A stretch of DNA of 64,000 nucleotides from Thioalkalivibrio sp. ALJ7 (lineage in GTDB: Bacteria > Pseudomonadota > Gammaproteobacteria > Ectothiorhodospirales > Ectothiorhodospiraceae). The stretch is taken from the NCBI RefSeq assembly GCF_000376865.1, contig NZ_AQXQ01000012.1, positions 850,488 to 914,487 of the forward strand. The letters are read 5' to 3'. Of this stretch, positions 1 to 8,388 are shown in pieces (positions within the stretch are counted from its first letter, which is position 1; each line of letters begins with the position of its first letter). A model generated the notes under the pieces. It made no database searches, was not told the origin of the DNA, and saw nothing but the letters and a program-made list of their open reading frames with translations. Made by a program: the position numbers and the translations under genes.

Positions 1-1922
1 CGGCCCGCGCGCAGGTTCAGCGTGGTCTGCCCGCCCACGCGTTCATTGTTGACATCGTTCACGTAACGTCCGCCGGTATATAACGCATCGATGGTGAGAA
101 AGTAGGACCCCTGGCGCCAGTCGGCCTCCACGAACAGCTGTTCACGCGGCAGGCCGGGCAGCCGATTGCCATCCCGCCGCTCGCCCTGCTGGTCCACGAA
201 ATCGCGATAGCGGAAGTCGTTCAGGCTGAGTGCGCTGGACAGCGTCCACTGGTCTGTCGCGGACCAGTCGACCGCGAGTTCGAAGCCGTTGCGCGCGGTG
301 CGGCCGGCGTTGGTGTAGAACGTGCGACCGTCCACGTTGGGCTCCTCGAACGGGGCGATCTCGTCGCGCACGCGGGTCGCATAGACCGAGGCATCCCAGG
401 CCAGGCGACCGGTCTCGCGGCGGATCCCGACCTCGATGCTGCGCGCCCGTTGGGGGTCGAGACCGTCGTTGAATCCGCCCCCGCCTTCGGGGTTCGCGAA
501 CTCGGTGAAGGTCGGCGTCTCGAAGTTGGTGGCCACGTTCACGTAGGCCCGGTAGTCCGGCTGGAAGTGCCAGATCAGCCCCGCCATAGCGCTGGTCTCG
601 CGGAAGGTCCGCGCATCGGAGCGATCCGGTTCGCCCACCCGCTCGGAGAAATGGTCATCGATGGACATGCGGATACGGTCGTGGCGCGCGCCGAGCACCA
701 TGTTCCAGTCCGACCCCAGTGCGGTGTCGGTCTGCACGAACACCCCGCGCGAACGGGCGCGCTCGCGCTGGTCCAGCGCGAGGTCGTCGATCGAGGGGGT
801 GCCGGCGGGACAGTTCGCCTGCCCCTGAATATCCGTGCAGCGCCGGGTGCGGTCGTCGCGCTGTTCCTCCAGGTCGATCCCGGTCAGCACTCGGGTCGGC
901 CCGATGTCCTGCTCGTACTGGGCGTTGAGGCCATAGAAATCCCGCTCGTAGGCCACCCGCGAGTCGCCGGGGAACGGCAATTGCTGCGCGTAGTCGCGCT
1001 GGGTCCAGAAGCCGCCGAGGCGAAGCTCGCCGGGGCCGAGCGACTGTTCCCACTGTAGGCCCGTGGTGAGCTGCTCGGCTTCCTGAGTGCTGTCCAGGGC
1101 CGTGGCCAGCGGCGCGGCCGCGCGGCGGTTCTGGCGCATCTCCTCGCGCGTGAGCCCGCCGGGGTCATCGGTGCGTGGCGCGTCCAAGTAGCGCAGGTGG
1201 AAGTTGAGCGTTCCGGCCTCCAGCTCCGAGGCGGTATGCAGGCGCAGATAGCGCTTCTCGGCGGTGGACTGGTCGCGGTAGCCGTCGATGGCGAAGTCGT
1301 GGGCGGTCAGGGAGTAGCGGTGGGTGCCGTGATCCTGCTCGGCGATGGCCTCGGCGCGGCGATAGCCGTAGCTGCCCAGCAGCACCCCGCCGCCAAAGCC
1401 ACGCGGGTCGCGCCCGTCGCGGGTGCGTGCCGAGATCACGCCACCGGAGGCATTGCCGTACAGCGCCGCGCTGGGCCCGCGCAGCACCTCGATGTCGCGC
1501 AGGTTCAACAGGTCGATCGTATCCACCTGTGACTGGCCGTCCGGCGTGGTCTCGGGGATCCCGTCCTGCAGGATACGCAGCCCGCGCACGCCGAACGGTG
1601 CGCGCGAGCCGAAGCCGCGGATGGAGATGCGCGCGTCCTGCGCGAAGTTGTAGCGATTCTGGGCGAACAGTCCGGGCACACGGTTCAGCGACTCGTCCAG
1701 CTGCAGGCCCTGGCGCCCCTCGGTCGCCTGGCGCTCGTCGACCCGCGAGACCGCGGCCGGCAAATCCGCCAGCGGTGTAGCCAAGCGCGGTGCGGTGACC
1801 GTGACCTCCACGGGATCTAATACTGGTGGTTGGTCCTCGGCTGGCGCCTGCGCCGGGCTCAGCAGCAGAGCCGCAACCGCGATGGGCGCCGATCGAGGGG
1901 CCATCCACTGAGATCGTCGCAT
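1..1922 (-). CDS. TonB-dependent outer-membrane receptor (3' end beyond window)
   Basis: Outer-membrane gated beta-barrel that imports a siderophore, metal complex or other scarce ligand using TonB energy. The start at 1922 is preceded by a strong GGAGGGAGG ribosome site and opens a signal peptide ending around AQAPA. A plug domain follows (about residues 45-150) with the typical DPVEVTVTAPR opening, SIRGFGSRAPFGVRG, and VLRGPSAALYGNASGG, the classic plug motif. The remaining residues are barrel strands rich in aromatic and YxR patterns. The frame is open to the left edge, so about 640 residues are present and the C-terminal strands are missing. The ligand cannot be read from the sequence and no transport genes adjoin it. 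The family call is sure; the substrate is unknown. Confidence 0.9.
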   Translation of the reverse strand, partial: MRRSQWMAPRSAPIAVAALLLSPAQAPAEDQPPVLDPVEVTVTAPRLATPLADLPAAVSRVDERQATEGRQGLQLDESLNRVPGLFAQNRYNFAQDARISIRGFGSRAPFGVRGLRILQDGIPETTPDGQSQVDTIDLLNLRDIEVLRGPSAALYGNASGGVISARTRDGRDPRGFGGGVLLGSYGYRRAEAIAEQDHGTHRYSLTAHDFAIDGYRDQSTAEKRYLRLHTASELEAGTLNFHLRYLDAPRTDDPGGLTREEMRQNRRAAAPLATALDSTQEAEQLTTGLQWEQSLGPGELRLGGFWTQRDYAQQLPFPGDSRVAYERDFYGLNAQYEQDIGPTRVLTGIDLEEQRDDRTRRCTDIQGQANCPAGTPSIDDLALDQRERARSRGVFVQTDTALGSDWNMVLGARHDRIRMSIDDHFSERVGEPDRSDARTFRETSAMAGLIWHFQPDYRAYVNVATNFETPTFTEFANPEGGGGFNDGLDPQRARSIEVGIRRETGRLAWDASVYATRVRDEIAPFEEPNVDGRTFYTNAGRTARNGFELAVDWSATDQWTLSSALSLNDFRYRDFVDQQGERRDGNRLPGLPREQLFVEADWRQGSYFLTIDALYTGGRYVNDVNNERVGGQTTLNLRAG

Positions 1923-2160
1923 TGCCAACCTCCCTCCTGCCGCCCCCGCAAAGGGTGCGATTCGTCGGCCACACCCCGTCCTTAGGAGGACTCGCGGACG
2001 TCCGAGGGGTTCCCGTTAGCCCAAGTCTCCTATTTACAACAGTGTTGCCATTTAACGCGATCTTCATAGCCGCTTAACCGGAACGTCACGCCGCCTCCCC
2101 ATGCTTGCGTCCTGTCGGTACACCCCCGTGTCCCGCCAAATTTCGCAATGCAAACAGGGA
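1923..2160. other. Divergent intergenic leader between TonB receptor and porin
   Basis: Non-coding, moderately AT-rich near 2025-2060. On the receptor side two small hairpins can form: one with arms CTCG/CGAG around 1990-2005, and one with GTCCT-CCTA-AGGAC at about 1979-1992. The conserved boxes of a cobalamin riboswitch are not visible. Promoters for both genes must lie here but no convincing -35/-10 pair was assigned. Confidence 0.4.
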
Positions 2161-2167
2161 GAACCTC

Positions 2168-3187
2168 ATGAACCGCAAGCACCTTCTGACCAGCCTGATC
2201 GCCGCCGGCCTGCTCGCCCCGGCCATCGCCACCGCCGACTGGACCCTCTACGGCCGTGCCCATGTTTCCGCCGACGTCCTTGACGACGGCGCGGACTACA
2301 ACGAATTCAACGTTTCGAGTAACTCCAGCCGCCTGGGCTTCCGTGGCGAGCGCGAGTTCCGAGAACAACTCGTTGGCGTGTTCCAGATCGAACAGCAGAT
2401 CGACTTCGATACCGATGGGACGGACTTCGCCACGCGCGACACCTTTGTGGGCCTGAAAGGTTCCGACTGGGGCATGCTGCGCGTCGGCAAGTTCGACACG
2501 CCTTTCAAGCGCGCGCGTGGCCCTGCGAATTTCTTTGGCGACCAGGTCGGCGACATGCGTAACCTGACGCGTTCGGCGGCCCAGACCGGTCGGTTCGACG
2601 AGCGTTTCCGCAACAGCATCCATTACCAAACCCCCAGCTTCGGTGGCCTGACCTGGAACATTCAGTACTCGAACGAGACTGAAGGGGCCACTACGGTCGA
2701 CGGCGCCGACAACAAGGCTTACTCGACCTCACTGAATTTGAACATGGGGGACCTGACCGGCGCCCTGGCCTACGAGAAACAGGAAGACGGTGACGTTAAT
2801 CCGGACGCCTGGCGTCTGGCGGTCGGCTACCGCATCACGCCGACCTTCCGGATGGGCGCCTTCTACCAGAACTCCGAGACGGTAAACGGTGACGACGCCG
2901 ACATTTACGGTCTGGGCGGTCAGTTCCGCCTGACCCCGAGCATGTACCTGAACGGCCACGTCTTCCAGCTGGATTCCGATCTGGATGACGCCGACGCCAC
3001 CATGTACGCGCTGGGTCTCGAGTATCGCCTGGATAGCGATCTGCGCTTCTACGGCAACATCGCCATGGTCGACAACGATGACACCTCGGCCCTGACGCCA
3101 TGGGGTGCCGCACGCACCTCCGGTCCGAGTGGCGCCGCAGGTGAAAACGCCTCCGCGTTCTCGATTGGGATGCGTTACGACTTCTGA
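2168..3187 (+). CDS. Gram-negative general porin
   Basis: Trimeric outer-membrane diffusion channel of 339 residues. The start at 2168 follows AGGGAGA and gives a clean signal peptide (MNRKHLLTSLIAAGLLAPAI, cleavage near ATA-DW). The mature protein opens with WTLYGRAHVSADV, typical of the OmpC-like Porin_4 family. It has alternating amphipathic strands and acidic loops, and ends in the required C-terminal phenylalanine (GMRYDF). A strong terminator follows at once, so it is monocistronic. The acid-rich composition fits a salt- or alkali-adapted cell. A second porin of similar design lies at 59591-60646. Confidence 0.92.
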   Translation: MNRKHLLTSLIAAGLLAPAIATADWTLYGRAHVSADVLDDGADYNEFNVSSNSSRLGFRGEREFREQLVGVFQIEQQIDFDTDGTDFATRDTFVGLKGSDWGMLRVGKFDTPFKRARGPANFFGDQVGDMRNLTRSAAQTGRFDERFRNSIHYQTPSFGGLTWNIQYSNETEGATTVDGADNKAYSTSLNLNMGDLTGALAYEKQEDGDVNPDAWRLAVGYRITPTFRMGAFYQNSETVNGDDADIYGLGGQFRLTPSMYLNGHVFQLDSDLDDADATMYALGLEYRLDSDLRFYGNIAMVDNDDTSALTPWGAARTSGPSGAAGENASAFSIGMRYDF

Positions 3188-3235
3188 TCGTGCACCACCG
3201 GGGCCGGCGGCCAGGACCGCCCGCCCCGTTCACCA

Positions 3236-3270
3236 AGCCCCGCCGGTCTACGCCCCGGTGGGGCTTTTTT
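3236..3270 (+). terminator. Rho-independent terminator of the porin gene
   Basis: An 11-bp stem (AGCCCCGCCGG / CCGGTGGGGCT, one G-T pair) with an 8-nt loop is followed by a run of six T. It sits about 50 bp past the porin stop codon. Confidence 0.93.
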
Positions 3271-3758
3271 CTGTCGGGAGCACAGGGCCTCAAAAGGCGA
3301 TTCGTAAGCCATTGCTTTCTTCGGCAAGCCGGACACGATGCGGCCCAGGACCTCCGGCCGCAAGGTTGTCCGCCCGGCCATGGACAGGTTGCCCAAATCG
3401 AATTCGGCTTCGTCAGGAAGGGGAGAGCTGCAGCCCGCGGCGAGCGTCACGCGGTTTACGAGCGCATTCCGTTGCTGTGACCTCGGCGATCCGTGCCGCA
3501 GGTTTGGGGGAGGTGCCTAGCTGGGGACTATTAAAATGGTCAGTGCCATCGATACCGCTGGACTTGCGTATATCCCACCAAACAAGCGGAGGCGACACAT
3601 ACAACGCAGGCCACCGTCGTGGGCAACTCGGTACCGAAGGGACAACCCACCCGCGCGCCTGTCGAGCTATGCCTGCCCGTGCATCCATGACGGGTTCAGC
3701 TGATCAGGTCGCATAGAAACGGCCGCGCAAGCGACTCGCGGTTGCGCGGCCGGTACGA
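3271..3758. other. Long intergenic stretch without a recognisable gene
   Basis: About 490 bp with no start-plus-ribosome-site combination leading to a recognisable protein. Short open frames exist on both strands (for example leftward about 3275-3450), but they have no family features and run into the porin terminator. It may be a gene relic. The right end, before the 54-residue gene, has a GC-rich short inverted repeat (GGCCGCGCAAGC...GCGGTTGCGCGGCC) at about 3721-3752 that could terminate leftward transcription. Confidence 0.4.
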
Positions 3759-3923
3759 TTACGGGCGCTTAGGGGTCTGGTATTCGGCCTCTTTCTGGAA
3801 GGGTTCCCAGATGGTTTCGTAGCCCACGTAGCCCTTTTCGTTGGGCGGAAGCTGCCGAGTAGTCAGGAACTGGGACTTGCCATCCGGCACTTCGGGCTTC
3901 TTCTTGTCGGTTGGTGCACTCAT
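3759..3923 (-). CDS. Small hypothetical protein of the apr locus (54 aa)
   Basis: A 54-residue soluble, highly charged protein: MSAPTDKKKPEVPDGKSQF, then a tail with GYVGYETIWEPFQKEAEYQ and KRP at the C-terminus. The start at 3923 has GAGGTG about 7 bp upstream. There is no signal peptide or membrane span. It is the last of three small genes following aprMBA in the same direction, 158 bp beyond the FKBP-like gene. I do not recognise the family. The position suggests a role linked to APS reductase or its electron transfer, which is inference from neighbourhood only. Confidence 0.6.
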   Translation of the reverse strand: MSAPTDKKKPEVPDGKSQFLTTRQLPPNEKGYVGYETIWEPFQKEAEYQTPKRP

Positions 3924-4081
3924 GCTTCACCTCGTCTCGATGAAAGAGGGGGAAGGGAATTACCGGCGTCAGCCCCCCAAATTGCTGACAGGTGTTTGTG
4001 TCGGTGCTTGCGCCATTTCACTGGCCGCCGCATGCGCAAACACTTCACGCGCACAGTCGCCTTGGCCAGACTTTGTTCGGC

Positions 4082-4615
4082 CTACGGATTCCCGTTGACC
4101 ATGTCGATGGGCACTGCCTTTCCGGTGTCGATATCCGGGCCGGTTTCCACCTTGCCGCCGTGTGCGATTTCCTCGTCGGAGGCATCCCGAACCAGGGTGA
4201 TATCCAGCTTGAAGATGACTTCCCGTCCACACAGCGGATTGTTGCCGTCAATGGTGACCGTGCTTTCATCGACGCGAGTCACCAGGAAACTCTTGGTCTG
4301 GCCCCGGTCATTCTCCATCAGGATGGCGGTGCCGACCTCGCGGTATTCCTCGGGGACATTCTCAATGTAGTCCGTAATCACCAGGGACTCGTCGCGCGGG
4401 CCGTAGATGGCGTTGCAGTCGATCGGCACCTCAATGGTGTCACCCTGTGCACGACCCTCGAGTTCCGACATGACCTGGGGGGACAGGATCTCGTTGACCC
4501 CGTGGACGTAGCCGAGCGGAAACTCGACGGCGGTCAGGACCTCACCGGACTTCTGGTCGATGACCTTGTAGGTCAGTTCGACGTACTGGTTGGCCTGGAT
4601 CACGTTCTTTGTCAT
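4082..4615 (-). CDS. SlyD-like FKBP-type peptidyl-prolyl isomerase
   Basis: A 177-residue cytoplasmic chaperone/prolyl isomerase of the FKBP class. The N-terminal part VELTYKVIDQKSGEVL and FPLGYVHG, and the later NNPLCGREVIFKLDITLV, match the split FKBP fold with the inserted IF-like flap seen in SlyD. The C-terminus is short and has no histidine-rich metal tail. The start at 4615 has a weak CGGA signal; an in-frame ATG five codons upstream has none. The gene begins 16 bp after the 130-residue gene and follows aprA. Many sulfur-cycle organisms place small folding factors near flavo-iron-sulfur enzymes, so help with AprAB assembly is plausible but unproven. Confidence 0.8.
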   Translation of the reverse strand: MTKNVIQANQYVELTYKVIDQKSGEVLTAVEFPLGYVHGVNEILSPQVMSELEGRAQGDTIEVPIDCNAIYGPRDESLVITDYIENVPEEYREVGTAILMENDRGQTKSFLVTRVDESTVTIDGNNPLCGREVIFKLDITLVRDASDEEIAHGGKVETGPDIDTGKAVPIDMVNGNP

Positions 4616-4631
4616 TGCCAATTCCGTCATA

Positions 4632-5024
4632 TCAAAAAATGGACGCGCCGAAGATTCGCATTTCGCCTTCTTCGTAGCCGAGGACCATGCGCCCCAGCCA
4701 TTCGCCTTCCTTCTTGGTACTGCGGACCCGGTACAGGACGGTGACATGCTCGCCGCGACGGATCATGCCGAGGTAGTCCCAATCGTCGCTGAGGCTACGG
4801 GTCAATTCGCTCTGTGCGAACTGCTTGCCCACTTCGACTTCGTTCAGACCAAACAGGAGGTTATAAGAGAACTTGCGCACGAAGTTCCCGAACTGCCCCT
4901 TGTTGGAATACTTGATGAGATCGCTCCACATGGGGTGGGCAACCTCGAGAATCTCTTCGTCGGAGTGATCGATGATATTCATCGAAGTCTCCGGCAGTGC
5001 CTGTGCATCGGCTGTGTTGTTCAT
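4632..5024 (-). CDS. Conserved-looking hypothetical protein downstream of aprA (130 aa)
   Basis: A 130-residue soluble acidic protein with motifs DHSDEEILEVAHPMWSDLI, GQFGNFVRKFS and a C-terminal beta-rich part (VTVLYRVRSTKKEGEWLGRM, GEMRIFGASIF). The start at 5024 has GGGAGC upstream. I do not recognise a named family; the alpha-then-beta layout is compatible with a cystatin/NTF2-like fold, but this is a guess. A strong terminator lies only about 30 bp upstream, between it and aprA. It must therefore be read by partial read-through or from its own promoter. The next gene (FKBP) follows by 16 bp, so the two are probably co-expressed. Confidence 0.65.
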   Translation of the reverse strand: MNNTADAQALPETSMNIIDHSDEEILEVAHPMWSDLIKYSNKGQFGNFVRKFSYNLLFGLNEVEVGKQFAQSELTRSLSDDWDYLGMIRRGEHVTVLYRVRSTKKEGEWLGRMVLGYEEGEMRIFGASIF

Positions 5025-5053
5025 GTTGGAAAAGCTCCCGGATGTGGCGGTTG

Positions 5054-5088
5054 AAAAAGAAGACCAACGCGCTCGCCCGTTGGTCTTC
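5054..5088 (-). terminator. Rho-independent terminator between aprA and the small genes
   Basis: Read leftward, an 11-bp perfect stem (GAAGACCAACG / CGTTGGTCTTC) with an 8-nt loop is followed by five T. It lies about 55 bp after aprA and 30 bp before the next start codon. Confidence 0.9.
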
Positions 5089-5104
5089 GCTGCTTCCGGC
5101 AGTC

Positions 5105-5132
5105 GTGACGGGGTCATTGCCGACCCCGTCAC
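5105..5132 (-). repeat. Perfect 11-bp hairpin directly after aprA
   Basis: Arms GTGACGGGGTC / GACCCCGTCAC around a 6-nt loop begin about 10 bp past the aprA stop. No T-run follows, so it is more likely an mRNA-stabilising 3' structure or a terminator partner to the hairpin at 5054-5088. Confidence 0.7.
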
Positions 5133-5141
5133 GTTAACACC

Positions 5142-7043
5142 CTAGGCCTCTTCCTTCTCGGCCTTCTTGGCGGGGGCTTCGTCCGTATCGACAAGGTGAT
5201 AGCACGGCGCCTTCTCCATGGTGTACTCGCCGGTCTTGGGATCACGGCGGGATACGGTGAGGTGGTGCCAGTTCTTGTCGTCGAGCTTCATGTAGTCACC
5301 GCGATAGTAGTATCCCGGCCAACGCGTTTCCTTACGGAACAGCGTGTGATGGAAGACGCTCTCGGCCGTACGGAAACGGTGCTTGAGTTCCCAGGCACGC
5401 AACAGCTCGTGGATATCCTCCGCGGCCAGCTTTTCCAGGTCCTCTTCGAGGATATGCATCTTCTTCAGGCCGATATTGAGCAGCTTTTCGTTGGTCATGT
5501 AGCTGACCGTCACGCCACCGCAGTACTCGTCCATCATCTTTTGCAGACGGTCGAGACCCTGGCGCGGGTTGATGTAGTTCGGGTTGACCGAACCCGCGAC
5601 GACCTCGTTGCGGTAGACCTTGTAATGCTCGAGCGGCTTGTAGATCTCGTCCTTCAGCTTGTTGACCTGAGAGTCGGAGACCCGGATGCCGTCGGCCTTG
5701 CCATCGTCGATGTACTTGCAAGCGGCCTTCGCCGCCAGACGGCCCTCGGTGAACGAGCCCGAGGAGAACGCGTGCGGCGTACCACCCACGGCATCGCCGG
5801 CACCGAACAAGCCTTCGACGCTGGTCATTCGGTTGTAACCCCAGAAGTACTCGGGCGGGGAGACATCTTCAGGGCCGGAGCACCACGCGCCGCAACCGGT
5901 GGCGTGCGAACCCATCACGTAGGGCTCGGAGGTGGTCAACTCGGGGTTCTCGTTCTTGGGGTCGACGTCGGTCGCGGCCCACAGGACGGCCTGGCCGACG
6001 GTCATGCCGAGGAAGTTCTCCCAGCCCACCTCTTCTAGATGTGGATCCTGGAAAGCCTCCATGGTGATCATGTGGATCGGGCCACGGCCGGCGTTCACCT
6101 CGCTGAGGAAGGCGTGGTTGCGCAGGCAGGTCGGGATCGGACGATGGGTCGCGTGCGACAGCTCCGGATCCAGGTATTCCTTGCCGACCATTTCCTGCAG
6201 CTGCGGCCACCACTTGGACTCGTACTCTTCCCCGACGCAGTTCTGGGTACGGGTCTTGAGGTGCAGGAAGTAGGCACCGACCGGGCCGTAACCGTCCTTG
6301 AAACGGGCCAGCACGATGCGGTTTTCCATCTGGGTCATCTTGGCGCCGGCGTTGATCAGCAGGCCATAGGCAGAGCCGGAAGACCACGGCGCGTACCAGA
6401 CGCGACCCGCACCTTCGCCCACCGAACGCGGCTTGAAGATCATCGATGCGCCGCCCGCGGCGACCACGACCGACTTCGACTTGAATACGTGGTAGTCACC
6501 CGTGCGGACGTTGAAGCCGACGGCACCGGCCACCCGGTTTTCCTTGGATTCGTCCATCAACAGATGGGTGACACAGATGCGGTTGTAGATCTTGTCGGCA
6601 GACTTTTTCGCGGCCTCGGCGACGATCGGCTTGTAGGATTCGCCGTGGATCATGATCTGCCAGCGACCTTCACGCTGATAGGCGCCGGTCTTGGGATCGC
6701 GCATCAGCGGCAGGCCCCACTCTTCGAACTGGTGCACCGTGGAATCCACGTGGCGCGCCATGTCGAACAGCAGGTCCTCGCGCACCATGCCCATAAGGTC
6801 GATGCGGGCGTAGCGGACATGGTCCTCGGGGTTGTTCTCACCCCAGCGGGTGCCCATGTAGCAATTGATCGCATACAGGCCCTGGGCCACGGCGCCGGAA
6901 CGGTCGATGTTGGCCTTTTCGGCAATCACGACTCGCTTGTCCTGGCCCCAGTACCGGGCTTCCCAAGCTGCGCCCGTGCCGCCCAACCCGGCGCCACAGA
7001 CGAGAATGTCGATGTTGTCTTCGACGACTGTCTTATAGGCCAT
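5142..7043 (-). CDS. aprA: Adenylylsulfate (APS) reductase, alpha subunit
   Basis: Flavoprotein subunit (633 residues) of dissimilatory APS reductase. In sulfur oxidisers it runs in reverse, joining sulfite and AMP to form APS. The N-terminus carries the FAD Rossmann motif VCGAGLGGTGAAWEARYW (about residues 14-31), then RSGAVAQGLYAINCYMG and VVAAGGASMIFKPRS, typical of the fumarate reductase/AprA superfamily. The length matches known AprA. The ATG overlaps the aprB stop (TGATG), implying translational coupling. It works as an AprAB heterodimer in the cytoplasm, feeding electrons to the membrane protein AprM. The tail is acidic with KKAEKEEA. Two hairpins follow the gene. Confidence 0.97.
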   Translation of the reverse strand: MAYKTVVEDNIDILVCGAGLGGTGAAWEARYWGQDKRVVIAEKANIDRSGAVAQGLYAINCYMGTRWGENNPEDHVRYARIDLMGMVREDLLFDMARHVDSTVHQFEEWGLPLMRDPKTGAYQREGRWQIMIHGESYKPIVAEAAKKSADKIYNRICVTHLLMDESKENRVAGAVGFNVRTGDYHVFKSKSVVVAAGGASMIFKPRSVGEGAGRVWYAPWSSGSAYGLLINAGAKMTQMENRIVLARFKDGYGPVGAYFLHLKTRTQNCVGEEYESKWWPQLQEMVGKEYLDPELSHATHRPIPTCLRNHAFLSEVNAGRGPIHMITMEAFQDPHLEEVGWENFLGMTVGQAVLWAATDVDPKNENPELTTSEPYVMGSHATGCGAWCSGPEDVSPPEYFWGYNRMTSVEGLFGAGDAVGGTPHAFSSGSFTEGRLAAKAACKYIDDGKADGIRVSDSQVNKLKDEIYKPLEHYKVYRNEVVAGSVNPNYINPRQGLDRLQKMMDEYCGGVTVSYMTNEKLLNIGLKKMHILEEDLEKLAAEDIHELLRAWELKHRFRTAESVFHHTLFRKETRWPGYYYRGDYMKLDDKNWHHLTVSRRDPKTGEYTMEKAPCYHLVDTDEAPAKKAEKEEA

Positions 7044-7522
7044 CAGTAATACACCCCTTCTTTCAGTTTGAGACCCGCGGCCTCCAGCGTGTGCAGGCCC
7101 CCCTCATCCATGCGGATGTACTTCGGCTCGTTGAACAGCAGCTGGCTGTCCCGCATCGACTTGTCTGGGCCGGGCACGTCCGACAATTGTGGAATGTGCT
7201 TGCCCCAGGGCTTGGTCGTAATGGGAGACAGGAAATTCTTCTCGCGGCCATCGCGGAACTTGATCCGCCACGCGATGGTGCCCCGCTCCTCGTCGCGATG
7301 GACGCGGACGCTGTGCCCCAGCGGCGCGAAGTCGGCATAGCCACGCACGTCGATGGCGTGCTGCGGGCAGGCCTTCACGCAGGAGTAGCACTCCCAGCAC
7401 ATGTTGGGCTCGATGTTGTAGGCGCGACGCGTGGTCTCGTCGATGTGCATGATGTCCGACGGGCAGATATCCACGCAGTAGCCACAGCCGTCACAACGGG
7501 TCATGTATACGAAAGTTGGCAT
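7043..7522 (-). CDS. aprB: APS reductase, beta (iron-sulfur) subunit
   Basis: A 159-residue ferredoxin-like subunit that carries electrons between AprA's FAD and the membrane. Two [4Fe-4S] motifs are visible: C10-C13-C16 with C20, and C42-C45-C48 with C52. The C-terminal tail (after about residue 100) wraps AprA in known structures; PWGKHIPQLSDVPGPD is characteristic. A GAGGA ribosome site precedes the ATG. It lies 38 bp after aprM and overlaps aprA by one base, so aprMBA is one operon. Confidence 0.97.
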   Translation of the reverse strand: MPTFVYMTRCDGCGYCVDICPSDIMHIDETTRRAYNIEPNMCWECYSCVKACPQHAIDVRGYADFAPLGHSVRVHRDEERGTIAWRIKFRDGREKNFLSPITTKPWGKHIPQLSDVPGPDKSMRDSQLLFNEPKYIRMDEGGLHTLEAAGLKLKEGVYY

Positions 7523-7560
7523 GGTTGTCCTCGTTCGATGCTGATGTTCGGGTGAATGGC

Positions 7561-8388
7561 TTAGTAGTGGTGCGGCGGTTCGCGCTTGATACCCAGCCCC
7601 ATCTCCATCGGCGCGTCACGCAGCAGTTCCATCGAGTGACGCTTTTGCTGCTCCGGATCGTCGCGCGAGAGGGTCGGCAGGTTCTCGGCGGAACCATCGG
7701 CCTTGGTGAGACGCTTCTGATAGGCCGCAGCGGGCTTGAAGAACATGTGCGCGAACTTGGACCAGTAGACCGATGCGAACAGGGTCGTAGTAGCCGCAAG
7801 GAACAGGGCGAAGAACAGCCAGCCGAGTGCGCCACCCTGGGTCAGCGACCACAGGATGCCAAAGGTGGCCATGCCCAGAAGCGAGAGGATGAACAGGTCG
7901 GCCCGCACCAGCTGATACCAGCGACGCCCCTCTGCGGAGACATCGACGCGGATGAAGAACCAGAACCAGTAACCACCAAAGGCCAGCGACAGCGCACCCA
8001 GATGCCACAACAGCGACGTAACCGGAGCGGCGGTCGCGGCCGGCTGGGCGAAGATCAGGATGGCCGAGGTGATCACGAACACCAGGAAGCCGTACATGAT
8101 GAACAGGTGGGAGATACGGCGCTGAGGGTTGTCGAATTCACCGGCGGTGATGACTTCCTTACCGATGGTCTTCAGCGCCAGCGAGAATTTCTCGCCACCG
8201 TCCACGGAGCGCGTGGCGTTCTGCTGGGCCTTTTTGGAGTTTTCGAAAAAGTACTTGGCACTCTTCTTGTGCATCATGTCGAAGATCGTGCCGGCGGCCA
8301 CCAGGACGACCATGAGCACGACGTACACTTGCATGGCGGACGGTGGAATGACCGCGGCGAGTTCGGCGAAGGGATTGGTAGTGATCAC
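7561..8388 (-). CDS. aprM: AprM, membrane anchor/electron-transfer partner of APS reductase
   Basis: An integral membrane protein of 275 residues with about five to six transmembrane helices (for example MQVYVVLMVVLVAAG, LFIMYGFLVFVITSAILIF, LFILSLLGMATFGILW, LGWLFFALFLAATTTLF). It is the usual partner of AprAB in sulfur oxidisers lacking QmoABC, passing electrons to the quinone pool. A GTG start is chosen at 8388 because AAGGAGG sits 9 bp before it; an in-frame TTG nine codons upstream overlaps that ribosome site. It is the first gene of aprMBA. Confidence 0.9.
   Translation of the reverse strand: MITTNPFAELAAVIPPSAMQVYVVLMVVLVAAGTIFDMMHKKSAKYFFENSKKAQQNATRSVDGGEKFSLALKTIGKEVITAGEFDNPQRRISHLFIMYGFLVFVITSAILIFAQPAATAAPVTSLLWHLGALSLAFGGYWFWFFIRVDVSAEGRRWYQLVRADLFILSLLGMATFGILWSLTQGGALGWLFFALFLAATTTLFASVYWSKFAHMFFKPAAAYQKRLTKADGSAENLPTLSRDDPEQQKRHSMELLRDAPMEMGLGIKREPPHHY

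Noticed and set aside
1165..2067. 300-codon leftward frame starting at 2067
   Set aside because: It is an alternate frame of the TonB receptor, rich in Arg/Gly/Pro; the receptor frame has the plug motifs and the ribosome site.
1923..2100. Cobalamin riboswitch before the TonB receptor
   Set aside because: The B12-box and other conserved blocks are not recognisable; only short generic hairpins are present.
3175..3450. Leftward 91-codon frame downstream of the porin
   Set aside because: It reads through the porin terminator and porin 3' end, lacks a ribosome site and matches no family I know.
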